From NCBI GenBank assembly GCA_034667525.1, contig JAXDJO010000036.1, positions 62,001 to 126,000 of the forward strand: DNA of 64,000 bases. The letters run 5' to 3'. Below are positions 15,401 through 23,542 of the stretch, piece after piece. The position numbers were made by a program, and so were the translations under genes. Within the stretch, counting starts at the first letter, position 1; each line of letters starts with the position of its first letter. Source of the DNA: DATAPE01 sp034667525. Its GTDB lineage: Bacteria > Actinomycetota > CADDZG01 > WHSQ01. The notes under the pieces are model-generated. The model made no database searches. It saw only the letters and a program-made list of their open reading frames with translations, and was not told the DNA's origin.

Positions 15401-16729
15401 ATGCATCAAGGTGAGCTCGTCCAAGAGCGTTACGCGCTCGAGGCGCGGGTTGGCCGCGGTGGCATGGCCGAGGTGTGGAGGGCCCACGACCAACGTTTGA
15501 ACCGGGTCGTAGCTATCAAGTTCCTGGCTCCCGGCCTCGCCGAGAATCCGGAGTTCCTCCTCAGACTCTTCAATGAGGCTCGATCGGTCGCCGCCATCTC
15601 GAATCCTCACGTCACGGCAGTCCTCGACTATGGAACGAGCGAGGCCGGCCCCTACTTGGTGATGGAGTACGTGCCAGGGGGGACTCTCAGCGATCTAACT
15701 GGCGAGCCGATGCAACCCGAGCGTGCCGTCGACATCATGCGACAGGTAGCCGAGGGGGCCGGCGCCGCACACATCCGAGGAATCATTCACCGTGACATCA
15801 AGCCCGGCAACGTGCTTCTTTGCGATGACGGCAGCGTCAAGTTGGCCGATTTCGGGATCGCTTCTACCGAGATTGGGACCAAGCTAACGGCAACGGGAGC
15901 CGCGATCGGCTCCCCCCACTACATCTCGCCTGAACAAGCGATGGGTGAGGTTGTGACACCGCGTGCAGATGTCTATTCGATGGGCGTTTGCCTGTACGAG
16001 CTTCTAACAGGCAGTCTGCCCTTCGACGGGAGTAATCCCACGGCGATCGCGATCTCGCATGTCGAACAGCTTGCAGAGCCTCCGTCCAGTTTGATCCCGG
16101 AGCTCGATCCCGACTTGGATGCTCTGGTCATGCGGTGTCTCGAAAAACAACCCGAGGCCCGCTTCGCAGATGGCAACGAATTGGCTGCTGCCCTCGCAGG
16201 TGAAGATATGAGTGCCTTCGCGGCTGGTTCTGATGCCGAAGAAGAAGCCGACACCTCGTCCCTCGCCGCGGTCGCGGCCGATGACAGTCCTGGAGTCTTA
16301 GCTGCGCGCTTCTGGAATCTGAAACGAGTAGCGGGGGCAGTGATCCTTCTGCTCGCGGTGATCGCGCTCGCATTCCACCTGTCTTCCGGCCCGAGCGTGG
16401 CCGAAGCAAGCGGTAGGGCGGGCGGGAATAATGGGCAGCCCTCGCCGGGAAGTTCCAGTCCAAAAACTCCACGAAGCAAAGCTTCGGGACTTGGACCCAG
16501 CCCCGTCGTGTCCCCTTCGTCCAGCCCCTCGCCGAAGGCTAAGAAACACAAGAAGGCGGGCCAATCCAAAAGCTCGCCATCCCACCACAAGAAGCCAAAG
16601 GCTTCGCAATCGCCGGCCCCAGCGCCATCACGGACTCCAACTCCTACTCCCACCGCGTCACCGACGCCGACACCCACTCCAACGTCGATCACAACAGCTG
16701 CCGCGCCGGCACCGACGCCGAGCGGCTAG
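15401..16729 (+). CDS. Membrane Ser/Thr protein kinase (PknB-like, no PASTA)
   Basis: 442 residues. The kinase domain (about 10-275) has a glycine loop GRGGMAEVW, Lys40 (VAIK), HRDIKPGN at 130-137, DFG at 150-152 and SPHYISPEQ. One transmembrane helix follows at about 310-328. The remaining 110 residues should lie outside the cell and are low-complexity: Ser/Pro/Lys-rich, then runs of Thr-Pro, possibly cell-wall spanning. There are no PASTA repeats, unlike the second kinase at 59564. The start is preceded by AGGACAGGAGCAGG. Signal and targets are unknown. Confidence 0.92.
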   Translation: MHQGELVQERYALEARVGRGGMAEVWRAHDQRLNRVVAIKFLAPGLAENPEFLLRLFNEARSVAAISNPHVTAVLDYGTSEAGPYLVMEYVPGGTLSDLTGEPMQPERAVDIMRQVAEGAGAAHIRGIIHRDIKPGNVLLCDDGSVKLADFGIASTEIGTKLTATGAAIGSPHYISPEQAMGEVVTPRADVYSMGVCLYELLTGSLPFDGSNPTAIAISHVEQLAEPPSSLIPELDPDLDALVMRCLEKQPEARFADGNELAAALAGEDMSAFAAGSDAEEEADTSSLAAVAADDSPGVLAARFWNLKRVAGAVILLLAVIALAFHLSSGPSVAEASGRAGGNNGQPSPGSSSPKTPRSKASGLGPSPVVSPSSSPSPKAKKHKKAGQSKSSPSHHKKPKASQSPAPAPSRTPTPTPTASPTPTPTPTSITTAAAPAPTPSG

Positions 16730-16813
16730 GGCTCTAGGGTTGCATCGAGGCCGGAGAGTTTCGCCTGACCGGGGCCTGCCGTCTGTTGAGCGCGTCGACG
16801 AGCGGGCCTTCGC

Positions 16814-17350
16814 CTACGGGATGTGAAAGGTCGGGCGCGGCCAGCTCCTAAGGGCATGTCTGATCTCGACCCGCATCTTGTGGCGAGCTAGCACGACGCC
16901 CGCAGCCCGGCTAGTCCTTTCACACTGATCCAAGATCGCTCCAACGCGATGCTTGTTGGGTCTGTCGGGCCACTGGATCTTCACGCCTCCGAACCAGGCT
17001 TTGATCCTCTGATGCGCGGCGTGCAACAGGGAGCCCTCTCGTCCCACCTCCAACGCAGCAGATACGGTGCGATGCGCATCGGGTGTCCAGCCCACGTCGA
17101 AAGGGAGAAAACTGCACTCGGCGCTCCCGCTCACGAACTTGATCGGTGTTTGCAGCATCAGGTTTCCTCGTTGCTCGAGAAGATCCAGAGCTTCGCCTTC
17201 GGTGAGACCTCCCAGCTTCAGCCGGTCGACCCGCACGCCGTAATGGATCCGCCCTGCGTTGACGCCTAGGTCCACGATCGCCAGGAATAGAACCAGCCCG
17301 AGAATGGCCGAGAGACTCAAGACAATCCTCGCCGTCCGTGAAAGTTTCAC
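16814..17350 (-). CDS. Membrane-anchored protein with VanW-type peptidoglycan-binding domain
   Basis: 178 residues. An N-terminal membrane helix (TARIVLSLSAILGLVLFLAIVDL, about 6-28) is followed by HYGVRVDRLKLGGLTEGEALDLLEQRG and FLPFDVGWTPDAHRTVSAALEVGREGS. This is the pattern of the putative peptidoglycan-binding domain that precedes VanW domains. The VanW domain itself is absent: the protein ends about 60 residues after this domain. It is probably outside the membrane, facing the cell wall. The GTG start has a TAGCAT box 6 nt upstream. It is convergent with the kinase gene. Function unknown. Confidence 0.65.
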   Translation of the reverse strand: MKLSRTARIVLSLSAILGLVLFLAIVDLGVNAGRIHYGVRVDRLKLGGLTEGEALDLLEQRGNLMLQTPIKFVSGSAECSFLPFDVGWTPDAHRTVSAALEVGREGSLLHAAHQRIKAWFGGVKIQWPDRPNKHRVGAILDQCERTSRAAGVVLARHKMRVEIRHALRSWPRPTFHIP

Positions 17351-17356
17351 GTGTCG

Positions 17357-17362
17357 ATGCTA
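17357..17362 (-). promoter_or_regulatory. Leaderless -10 box for the VanW-type-domain gene
   Basis: TAGCAT on the minus strand, 6 nt before the GTG at 17350. Confidence 0.45.
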
Positions 17363-17484
17363 CGGGTGGCTCTCTCGGGGGTGAAGCACCCGGGTTTGGC
17401 TCTCAAAGTCGAGCCCCTGACCCTGCCCCCCAGAAAACGTGGCTCTTTTTAATAGATTGCGATCTGGTCGCTATCTCTTGCCCG

Positions 17485-18048
17485 CTAGCGCTTCCCATTG
17501 CAGGTATCCGACGCCCACAGTCCCAGGCCCGCCTCACGTGCCTGCCGTGCGAGGCTGACAAAGAGCTCGGCGTGCCGCACGTTGGGAGGATAGGTCAACA
17601 CATACGCGTAGCCGTTGGCAACCAGTCGGGCGTTCGCTATCTCACCACCGATGTAGACGTAGCGCAGCAGCCTGTCGTACTGGTCGGTCTCTTCGACATC
17701 CTTGACCAACCTGACGCTCCGCCCCTGCAGGAGAGCGGCGGTGGCAGCTGAGGCTTGATGCCCATAGCACTGCACGGGCGTATCCGGCTTCACCGTTTCG
17801 GGGGTGTCGATGCCGAGCAATCGTACGCGATAGACATGGCCCACCTGCGTCAAGCCGGCTCCTGGTCCCTCGATCCGGCCGGTGATTGCAACATCGATCG
17901 TGTCGCCGTCGACGACTCGTCGCACCGTTGCCAGCTCGTAACCTCCCGGTTCCTGAGTGAAGGTGGCAGGAGCCTGGCGATTGAGAAGGACAGGAGATGC
18001 CGCGCAGGCTGTCAGAAAGACCACTGCGGCGAGCAGCATTCGACGCAT
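17485..18048 (-). CDS. Lipoprotein thermonuclease (SNase domain)
   Basis: 187 residues. A lipoprotein signal peptide MRRMLLAAVVFLTAC has its lipobox cysteine at 15. The staphylococcal nuclease fold follows: RRVVDGDTIDV (43-53), VYRVRLLGIDTPE (72-84) with the catalytic arginine and calcium-site Asp and Thr, then DQYDRLLRYVYIGG and ANARLVANGYAYV. All catalytic positions seem intact, so it should degrade DNA or RNA outside the cell while anchored to the membrane. TAGCTT lies 6 nt before the ATG. Confidence 0.92.
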   Translation of the reverse strand: MRRMLLAAVVFLTACAASPVLLNRQAPATFTQEPGGYELATVRRVVDGDTIDVAITGRIEGPGAGLTQVGHVYRVRLLGIDTPETVKPDTPVQCYGHQASAATAALLQGRSVRLVKDVEETDQYDRLLRYVYIGGEIANARLVANGYAYVLTYPPNVRHAELFVSLARQAREAGLGLWASDTCNGKR

Positions 18049-18054
18049 CAGATA

Positions 18055-18060
18055 AAGCTA
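18055..18060 (-). promoter_or_regulatory. Leaderless -10 box for the thermonuclease gene
   Basis: TAGCTT on the minus strand, 6 nt before the ATG at 18048. Confidence 0.45.
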
Positions 18061-18213
18061 CGTGAGCGGCATCCTTAAGCTGTGGTGGTGGTCACGACAA
18101 CCGGGAACATACGAAGCTGGTAACAAGATGCCGTCAGGCTAAGGTGCAAACCCGGTTGGCAGCGTGGACGTAAAAGACACTAATAACCTGCGGGTGCAAG
18201 GGGCCGTCCCGGG
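18061..18213. other. Unassigned spacer with inverted repeat
   Basis: 153 nt between the thermonuclease promoter and the end of the decayed PKD gene. CGGCATC at 18067-18073 pairs with GATGCCG at 18127-18133. No tRNA, riboswitch or protein I recognise. A structured RNA is possible but not supported beyond this pairing. Confidence 0.3.
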
Positions 18214-18824
18214 CTAGGAGTTCACCAACGCGGCGACCGCTTGGCGCACAGGGAAGATTCGGCTGGCCGTCGTTGTAAATGCACCCAGGGTGCGCCACTG
18301 ACCGAGCCGATCCTCCATGTAGCGCGCCAGATGATCTGCACGGTGATTCTGTAACGGGAGCGCGTTTGATATTGATGGGCGATCGTTCCTGGATGAGCCG
18401 GCGTCCAGGGTCTTCCGGGCGTAGAAGTCACTTTGGGGGCGCCATCGCCGAACTTCCACACGTACTGCACGGGCCGCGCTCGAGCGGTGACGGCCACACC
18501 GGGAACACTCGCTTGCGCGGCGATCGCTCTGGGGGCCGGGGCTATCCAGAAATAGGTATCGAGTCCGGTGAGACCCACTCGGGAAGGCGAGATCTGTAGG
18601 CCAGGCTCTCCGGCCAATGCGATGGCCCTGTCCATCGCGAGCCGTGCAAGAAGCGCCACCGAGGGGGCCTGCGCCTTCTGATGCTTTTTCTTCTTCGGAG
18701 CGACCACGCGGCGAGCAACCGACACCGGCACACTCAAGCATTGCAGCCCGGCCAGCGTGCCCTTCGGCCCGAGGCTAGGCCGCCCCCCAATCTGAGTAAG
18801 ACAACGAAGCGCAAGCTGTGACAC
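18214..18824 (-). pseudogene. PKD-like secreted protein, frameshifted 3' part
   Basis: The frame from GTG 18824 encodes a PKD-like region: VGLTGLDTYFWIAPAP, VPGVAVTARARPVQYVWKFGDG, then AHQYQTRSRYRITVQIIWRATWRIGS. The matching C-terminal end (WRTLGAFTTTASRIFPVRQAVAALVN, to the stop at 18214) is in another frame. A -1 shift within about 18285-18310 joins them. The piece has no signal peptide or ribosome binding site of its own, and it is in frame with the secreted ORF just upstream, from which only a TGA (18831-18833) separates it. I read 18214-19085 as one damaged gene for a secreted protein with a PKD-like domain. Sequencing error is the alternative. Confidence 0.6.
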
Positions 18825-18830
18825 AGGAAA

Positions 18831-19085
18831 TCAGGGCCCCGCGTTTGCGACCAAACTCGAACTTGCTGAAGAAGGATTGGAGGTCACGGGATCAAGGGAC
18901 CCTTCTGACTTTGTTGAGTGAGAGTACGAGCTTGCCCTTGCGAGAATTCCTACGAGGCGGCGTTGGAAGTGGCCCAGAGCAGCACTTCCCGCCGCGAAAG
19001 AAGCCGGATTCTCGATAAAGGAAAGGAGGCCTAAGAGAACGCCTATCACGAGGAGCTTTTTCAGCAAAGCGCATGTTTCCCTCAT
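18831..19085 (-). CDS. Small secreted protein, probably the N-terminal part of a broken PKD-like gene
   Basis: 84 residues. A good signal peptide (LLKKLLVIGVLLGLLSFIENPASFAAG, cleavage near residue 34) is followed by a Ser-rich segment. AGG lies a few nt before the ATG at 19085, and the gene begins 19 nt after the end of the upstream frameshifted gene. After the TGA at 18831 the same frame continues, three codons later, into the PKD-like frame. So this is more likely the signal-peptide part of that gene, cut by a nonsense codon, than an independent gene. Confidence 0.5.
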   Translation of the reverse strand: MRETCALLKKLLVIGVLLGLLSFIENPASFAAGSAALGHFQRRLVGILARASSYSHSTKSEGSLDPVTSNPSSASSSLVANAGP

Positions 19086-19103
19086 CTTCACCTGCCCTCG
19101 CTT

Positions 19104-19705
19104 CTAGGTGGTCGCTCGAACTCGGTGGGCGTTGACCACGAATGAATCAAAGATCTTCCAGACAAAGCCGTCCCTACGAAGTGTCCAGTCCGTCGTCACA
19201 AGTAAAGATGCGTGCATTCGTGATACGTCTTGTCCTGCTTCTGTGACAAAGCGAGGGCTTTGGACCTCCACCTGACGCAGAACGATTTGGGTTGGGGCAT
19301 TTGACTTTGTCCGTATTTCCCGAGTGTGGAAACTCGTCTTGTCCAGAACGCGATCCGCTCGGAGGCGGGCGATATCGCGGTAAGCCCTGCTTCGCAGTGG
19401 GCTGTCACCTGTGACTCGTCTGCCACCAGGGAAGGATCCCTTTGCCGGTAGGCCTGGATGCGTAAGCGGTTCAGCTTCCTGAAAGTTGATATCGCTTGGG
19501 AGTCCGTCAGACGAAAGTTCGTTGAGCGTTGGGCCCGCGAAGGTGGGGGCGACGTCCTGTCGTGCGAACGGGTCAACAAGAAGGCCCCCACGAGGAGGGC
19601 GAGGATTACCACGAAGGAGCCGATGACCCGGCCCCCGGAGATAAGGCGGGGCGAAGCGCCACCTGAATCCCGGCTAGGAACCGAAGCCTCTGGGAGGCTT
19701 TTCAT
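19104..19705 (-). pseudogene. Membrane-anchored extracytoplasmic protein, frameshifted
   Basis: Starting at ATG 19705 (GGAGG 5 nt upstream), the first frame gives a short cytoplasmic segment, a membrane helix (VIGSFVVILALLVGAFLL) and FRLTDSQAISTFRKLNRLRIQAYRQRDPSLVAD. The fold then continues only in a second frame: GDSPLRSRAYRDIARLRADRVL, FHTREIRTKSNAPTQIVLRQVE, TTDWTLRRDGFVWKIFDSFVV, ending at TAG 19104. A -1 shift in about 19400-19432 joins the parts. The pattern resembles the small extracytoplasmic NTF2-like proteins common in actinobacteria (my reading). If not shifted, the first frame would end at 19196 with an unrelated Lys/Arg-rich tail. Confidence 0.65.
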
Positions 19706-19835
19706 CCCGACCTCCGTAAGCAGAGCGAGTACCACTCATACCGCAGCCGTTCCGAGGGCGTCAAGCGCGAGCTTTGGCGCCTCGCGGCCCCCTTAGTCTG
19801 AGTTGGATCCGACCCCTGAAGAGGAGCACCCGGGA

Positions 19836-21002
19836 ATGGCCCAAGCTGTGATCGTCGCCACCGCGCGAACGCCGGTAGGGCGAGCGAAGAAGGGTTCTCT
19901 CGTCGATATCCGCCCCGACGACCTGCTGGCCTTCGCGATCAAGACGGTGGTGCAGAAGGCTCCCCAGGTTGATCCAGGCGAAATCGTCGACGTCATGGCC
20001 GGCTGCGGCTTCCCCGAGCAGAGACAGGGAATGAACGTCGCACGCAGAGCTGCGCTGTTGGCAGGGCTGCCTGAGCACGTACCCGGCACGACTGTCAACC
20101 GGTTCTGCGCCTCTAGTTTGCAAACCATCAGGATGGCCTTCCACGCGATCAGAGCGGGAGAAGGTGACGTCTTCGTTGCCGCCGGGGTCGAGTCGATATC
20201 GCAGGTGAACGGCTATCCCAAGAATGCAGACGAGCTTCACCCCAAGCTGTTCGGTGACAACGCAGAAATCGCGAACGTATACATCCCGATGGGAATGACC
20301 GCAGAAAACGTCGCCGAGAGGTATGACGTAACCCGCGAGGAGATGGACCAGTTCGCACAACGCTCACAAGAACGAGCAGTAGCTGCGCAACGCTCTAGTT
20401 TCTTCGCTCGCGAGATCTCCGTCTATCCTAGAGAGGATGGGGTTCTTGTGGAGCAAGATGACGGCCCTCGGGCCGGCTCCACTCTCGAAGCTCTTGCAAA
20501 TCTGGCTCCCGTGTTCAAACCGGACGGCAAGGTGACGGCTGGGAACTCGTGTCCGCTGAACGACGGCGCGGCGGCCGTACTCGTCATGAGTGAGGAGAGA
20601 TCCACTCAACTCGGCATCACTCCCCGGGCTCGCATCGTCGCCTCATCCGTCACCGGGGTGGCCCCTGAGATCATGGGCATCGGTCCCATCGAGGCGGTCC
20701 GCCGCGTGTTGAAGCAAGCGCGGATGTCGATCGACGACATAGACGTTATCGAGCTCAACGAGGCCTTCGCTGCTCAAGTGATTCCGGTGTGCCGCGAGAT
20801 TGGTGTGGATCCGTTCGACGACAAGCTGAATCCGCACGGCGGGGCGATCGCGCTGGGTCACCCCTACGGCATGACGGGCGCTCGGATAATGAACACACTG
20901 CTGAACGATTTAGATGACAGCGATCAGACGATCGGCCTCGAGACGATGTGTGTAGGCGGAGGCCAAGGCATGGCGATGATCGTCGAACGCCTCAGCCGTT
21001 AG
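19836..21002 (+). CDS. Thiolase (acetyl-CoA acyltransferase)
   Basis: 388 residues of the thiolase family. The nucleophile is Cys91 (NRFCASSLQTIRM), His342 lies in GGAIALGHPYGMTGARI, and Cys372 in ETMCVGGGQGMAM, giving the full catalytic set. PVGRAKKGSLVDIRPDDL and NGYPKNADELHPKL place it with degradative FadA-type thiolases, which cleave 3-ketoacyl-CoA to acetyl-CoA and a shorter acyl-CoA. GAGGAG lies 9 nt before the ATG at 19836; an upstream TTG at 19803 is not needed. No FadB-type partner is adjacent. Confidence 0.92.
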   Translation: MAQAVIVATARTPVGRAKKGSLVDIRPDDLLAFAIKTVVQKAPQVDPGEIVDVMAGCGFPEQRQGMNVARRAALLAGLPEHVPGTTVNRFCASSLQTIRMAFHAIRAGEGDVFVAAGVESISQVNGYPKNADELHPKLFGDNAEIANVYIPMGMTAENVAERYDVTREEMDQFAQRSQERAVAAQRSSFFAREISVYPREDGVLVEQDDGPRAGSTLEALANLAPVFKPDGKVTAGNSCPLNDGAAAVLVMSEERSTQLGITPRARIVASSVTGVAPEIMGIGPIEAVRRVLKQARMSIDDIDVIELNEAFAAQVIPVCREIGVDPFDDKLNPHGGAIALGHPYGMTGARIMNTLLNDLDDSDQTIGLETMCVGGGQGMAMIVERLSR

Positions 21003-21040
21003 CGAACCACCTCAACGGCGTAAGTCCGCCGCGACTCGTG

Positions 21041-22390
21041 TCAGGCCGCGAGCACTCCAAAGATCCGCCACGAGCCGGGAACGCCCTTGAGCTCGTGGAC
21101 GCCTCGGTCCTCGAAGGCGATGCCGGAGCCAGCAACAAGGTCCTTTACCGTGCTCGACACGAGCACCTCGTCCGGCCGGGCCAGCGCGGCGACGCGCGCT
21201 CCTGTGTGGACGGCGATGCCGGCGATATTGCCGGCGTGCAGCTCGCACTCTCCCGTATGGAGGCCGGCGCGAATCGTGAGTCCTATCGAGTGCACGCCAT
21301 CTCTGATCGCGACAGCACAACGGATCGCACGCGCAGGGCCATCGAACGTCGCGAGAAAACCATCCCCGGCCGTGTCGATCTCGTGTCCGCGGAACCGTTC
21401 GAGCTCCCGGCGGATGACGGTCTCGTGAGCCGTCAAGAGTGCATGCCAGCGGCGGTCCCCAAGCTGGACCGCACGCTGGGTCGAGCCGACGATATCCGTG
21501 AAGAGCACGGTGGCGAGGACGCGATCGGGCTCGGAACCACGTCGCGCGCCGGTGAGGAACTCTTCGACCTCGTCGAGGATCGCGTCTTGATCGCCGACCC
21601 ACGGCAGGTGGTCGGCGGACCGTACCTCGACATATCGTGCACCTTCGATCTGCTGGGCTACGTAGCGACCATGCTCCACGCTTAGGGAGCGATCGTGTTC
21701 GGCGTGAAGGATCAAGGTTGGCACTCTCACCGCTGGAAGAACGTGGCGAACATCGATTAGACCGTTCATCCGCGTCAGCGTTTCTGCGGCCCCCGGGCTG
21801 GCGCTCATCCGCAGATACGTCGCCCACCATCGGCGGAACGCTTCATTGTCGAGCTCGCTCGGCGCGCGCACATCGAGGCCGACCGGTCCTCCCCAATCGT
21901 GCGCTATCTCTTTCAGGAACGCTTCGCCCTCCTCGGGTCGGGTCGCCCACTGGTGGTCGGGTGCCCACATCCGCCTCGCATACGAGCCGATGAGGATCAG
22001 GGCGGTCGTGCGCCGCGGATGCGTTGCGGCGAAGAGGAGACACATCGGTCCACCCTCAGAGACACCCATCAGTGCCGCGCGCTCCGACCCGGCCGCGTCC
22101 ATCACCGCACGGACATCGTCCATCCTCTGTTCAAGTGTCGGCAGTTCGCTGTTGGGCACGCGATCGGAAAGGCCGGTGCCACGTTTATCGAAGAGGATCA
22201 GACGCGAGAACGACGCAAGCCGCTTGAGGAAGGCTGCCGCGCTCGGCTCCTCCCATATATACTCCACGTGGGTGACCCACCCTAGGACGAGAACGAGGTC
22301 GCGCGGTCCGTCGCCGACAACCTGGTAGGCGATATTGACGTCGCCGCTCCTGGTGTAGCGGGTCTCCGGCACTAACTGAGTTTCATTCAT
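21041..22390 (-). CDS. Alpha/beta-hydrolase fused to class III nucleotidyl cyclase
   Basis: 449 residues. Residues 1-270 are an alpha/beta hydrolase with nucleophile Ser111 (GVSEGGP) and a late SADHLPWVGD that could supply the catalytic His; an Asp appears in LHAEHDRSL. Residues 275-449 are a class III adenylate/guanylate cyclase domain: VLFTDIVGST and DTAGDGFLATF carry the two metal-binding aspartates, and the end has LKGVPGSWRIFGV. No membrane helix is visible, so it should be cytoplasmic and make cAMP or cGMP in response to something bound by the hydrolase half. The frame runs upstream to 22576, but the ATG at 22390 precedes the conserved domain. It is divergent from the alcohol dehydrogenase. 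Confidence 0.9.
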   Translation of the reverse strand: MNETQLVPETRYTRSGDVNIAYQVVGDGPRDLVLVLGWVTHVEYIWEEPSAAAFLKRLASFSRLILFDKRGTGLSDRVPNSELPTLEQRMDDVRAVMDAAGSERAALMGVSEGGPMCLLFAATHPRRTTALILIGSYARRMWAPDHQWATRPEEGEAFLKEIAHDWGGPVGLDVRAPSELDNEAFRRWWATYLRMSASPGAAETLTRMNGLIDVRHVLPAVRVPTLILHAEHDRSLSVEHGRYVAQQIEGARYVEVRSADHLPWVGDQDAILDEVEEFLTGARRGSEPDRVLATVLFTDIVGSTQRAVQLGDRRWHALLTAHETVIRRELERFRGHEIDTAGDGFLATFDGPARAIRCAVAIRDGVHSIGLTIRAGLHTGECELHAGNIAGIAVHTGARVAALARPDEVLVSSTVKDLVAGSGIAFEDRGVHELKGVPGSWRIFGVLAA

Positions 22391-22429
22391 GGCTTGCCCC
22401 CACGCAACTGGACCTGGAGAATCACCGCG

Positions 22430-23452
22430 ATGAAGGCGGCGCGGTTGCATGCCTATGGGCAGAGGCTGGTAATCGAGGACGTCACGGAGCCGACGATCGA
22501 GGATCCGTTCGAAGTGATTGTCAGGATGGGCGGTGCGGGCCTCTGCCGGACGGATCTTCACATCCTGGAGGGTCAACTCCAGGGCCGACTAATGGTCCAG
22601 CTTCCTTACGCGCTTGGTCACGAGAACGCCGGTTGGGTGACCGAGATCGGTTCGGCGGTCACAAATGTTGCTATCGGTGACGCTGTGATCGTGCATCCGC
22701 TGATGAGCTGCGGCTTCTGCCGAGCCTGTCGAGCCGGTTCTGACATGCACTGTGAGAACGGACAGTTCCCAGGCCTCACCTGCGATGGCGGGTTCGCCGA
22801 GTTCCTGAAGACCAGCGCGCGCTGTCTTGTCAAGCTCGGCGCGGACCTCGAGCCGAAGGATGTCGCCGCCCTCTCCGACGCCGGGCTCGCGGCCTATCAC
22901 GCGGTGAAGAAGGCGGCGCCCATCCTCCACCCCGGTGCGAGAGTCGTCGTGATCGGCGCCGGGGGCCTGGGCCACATCGGGATCCAATGCCTGAAGGTGT
23001 TGACCGCGGCCGAGGTCATCGTGGTGGACACCTCGCCCCAGGCGCTGGCGCTCGCCCGCCATCTCGGAGCGGATCACACCGTGCTCGCCGACGGTTCTCA
23101 TGTGGCCGCGGTCCGGGACCTGACGGAGGGCGGCGCCGAGGCGGTCATCGACTTCGTCGGCGAGGATGAGTCGATGCGCGACGGGATCGCCGTGCTTCGG
23201 CGGGCGGGCAGCCTCTACCTTGTTGGCTACGGCGGGATCCTGAAGATCCCAAGCGTCGACGTCACATCGACCGAGCTTTCGGTCATCGGGAACCTGGTTG
23301 GCACTCACAACGAGCTCGTCGAACTGAGCACTCTGGCAGCTCAGGGACGCGTGAATGTCCACACCACCACATATCCGCTGGACGCGATCGTGGACGCGGT
23401 CGAGGATCTTCAGGGGGGCCGGCTCCAGGGCCGCGCGATCATCCTCACTTAG
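22430..23452 (+). CDS. Zinc-dependent alcohol dehydrogenase (medium-chain)
   Basis: 340 residues. Catalytic zinc ligands are Cys39, His64-Glu65 (GHENAG) and probably Asp150. The structural zinc site has Cys94, Cys97, Cys100 and Cys108 (CGFCRACRAGSDMHC). GAGGLG at 176-181 is the Rossmann fold, and VVDTSPQALALA contains the Asp that selects NAD over NADP. It oxidises alcohols or reduces aldehydes; the substrate is not set. I use the ATG at 22430, 9 nt after GGAGA; the frame opens earlier at 22394. It is convergent with aceE. Confidence 0.92.
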   Translation: MKAARLHAYGQRLVIEDVTEPTIEDPFEVIVRMGGAGLCRTDLHILEGQLQGRLMVQLPYALGHENAGWVTEIGSAVTNVAIGDAVIVHPLMSCGFCRACRAGSDMHCENGQFPGLTCDGGFAEFLKTSARCLVKLGADLEPKDVAALSDAGLAAYHAVKKAAPILHPGARVVVIGAGGLGHIGIQCLKVLTAAEVIVVDTSPQALALARHLGADHTVLADGSHVAAVRDLTEGGAEAVIDFVGEDESMRDGIAVLRRAGSLYLVGYGGILKIPSVDVTSTELSVIGNLVGTHNELVELSTLAAQGRVNVHTTTYPLDAIVDAVEDLQGGRLQGRAIILT

Positions 23453-23509
23453 GATTCGGTGGATCCTGGAGCGGAAACCGAGCCATAAGAATAGTTTTCT
23501 TGGTCGAGC

Positions 23510-23528
23510 AGCCACGCATATCGTGGCT
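23510..23528. terminator. Weak hairpin between the alcohol dehydrogenase and aceE genes
   Basis: AGCCACG at 23510-23516 pairs with CGTGGCT at 23522-23528 around a 5-nt loop, between two convergent genes. No T-tract follows on the + strand. A possible terminator only. Confidence 0.3.
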
Positions 23529-23542
23529 AAGCTCGCTAAGAA

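Noticed and set aside
18049..18213. tRNA gene in the spacer
   Set aside because: No acceptor stem, T-loop or anticodon arrangement could be drawn on either strand.
18831..18833. Selenocysteine or other readthrough of the TGA between the signal peptide and the PKD-like part
   Set aside because: The next gene part also carries a frameshift and the neighbouring gene is frameshifted, so decay or error explains the stop better. No selenocysteine element was seen.
22589..23515. A 308-codon open frame opposite the alcohol dehydrogenase
   Set aside because: Mirror frame; the plus strand encodes all zinc and NAD motifs.
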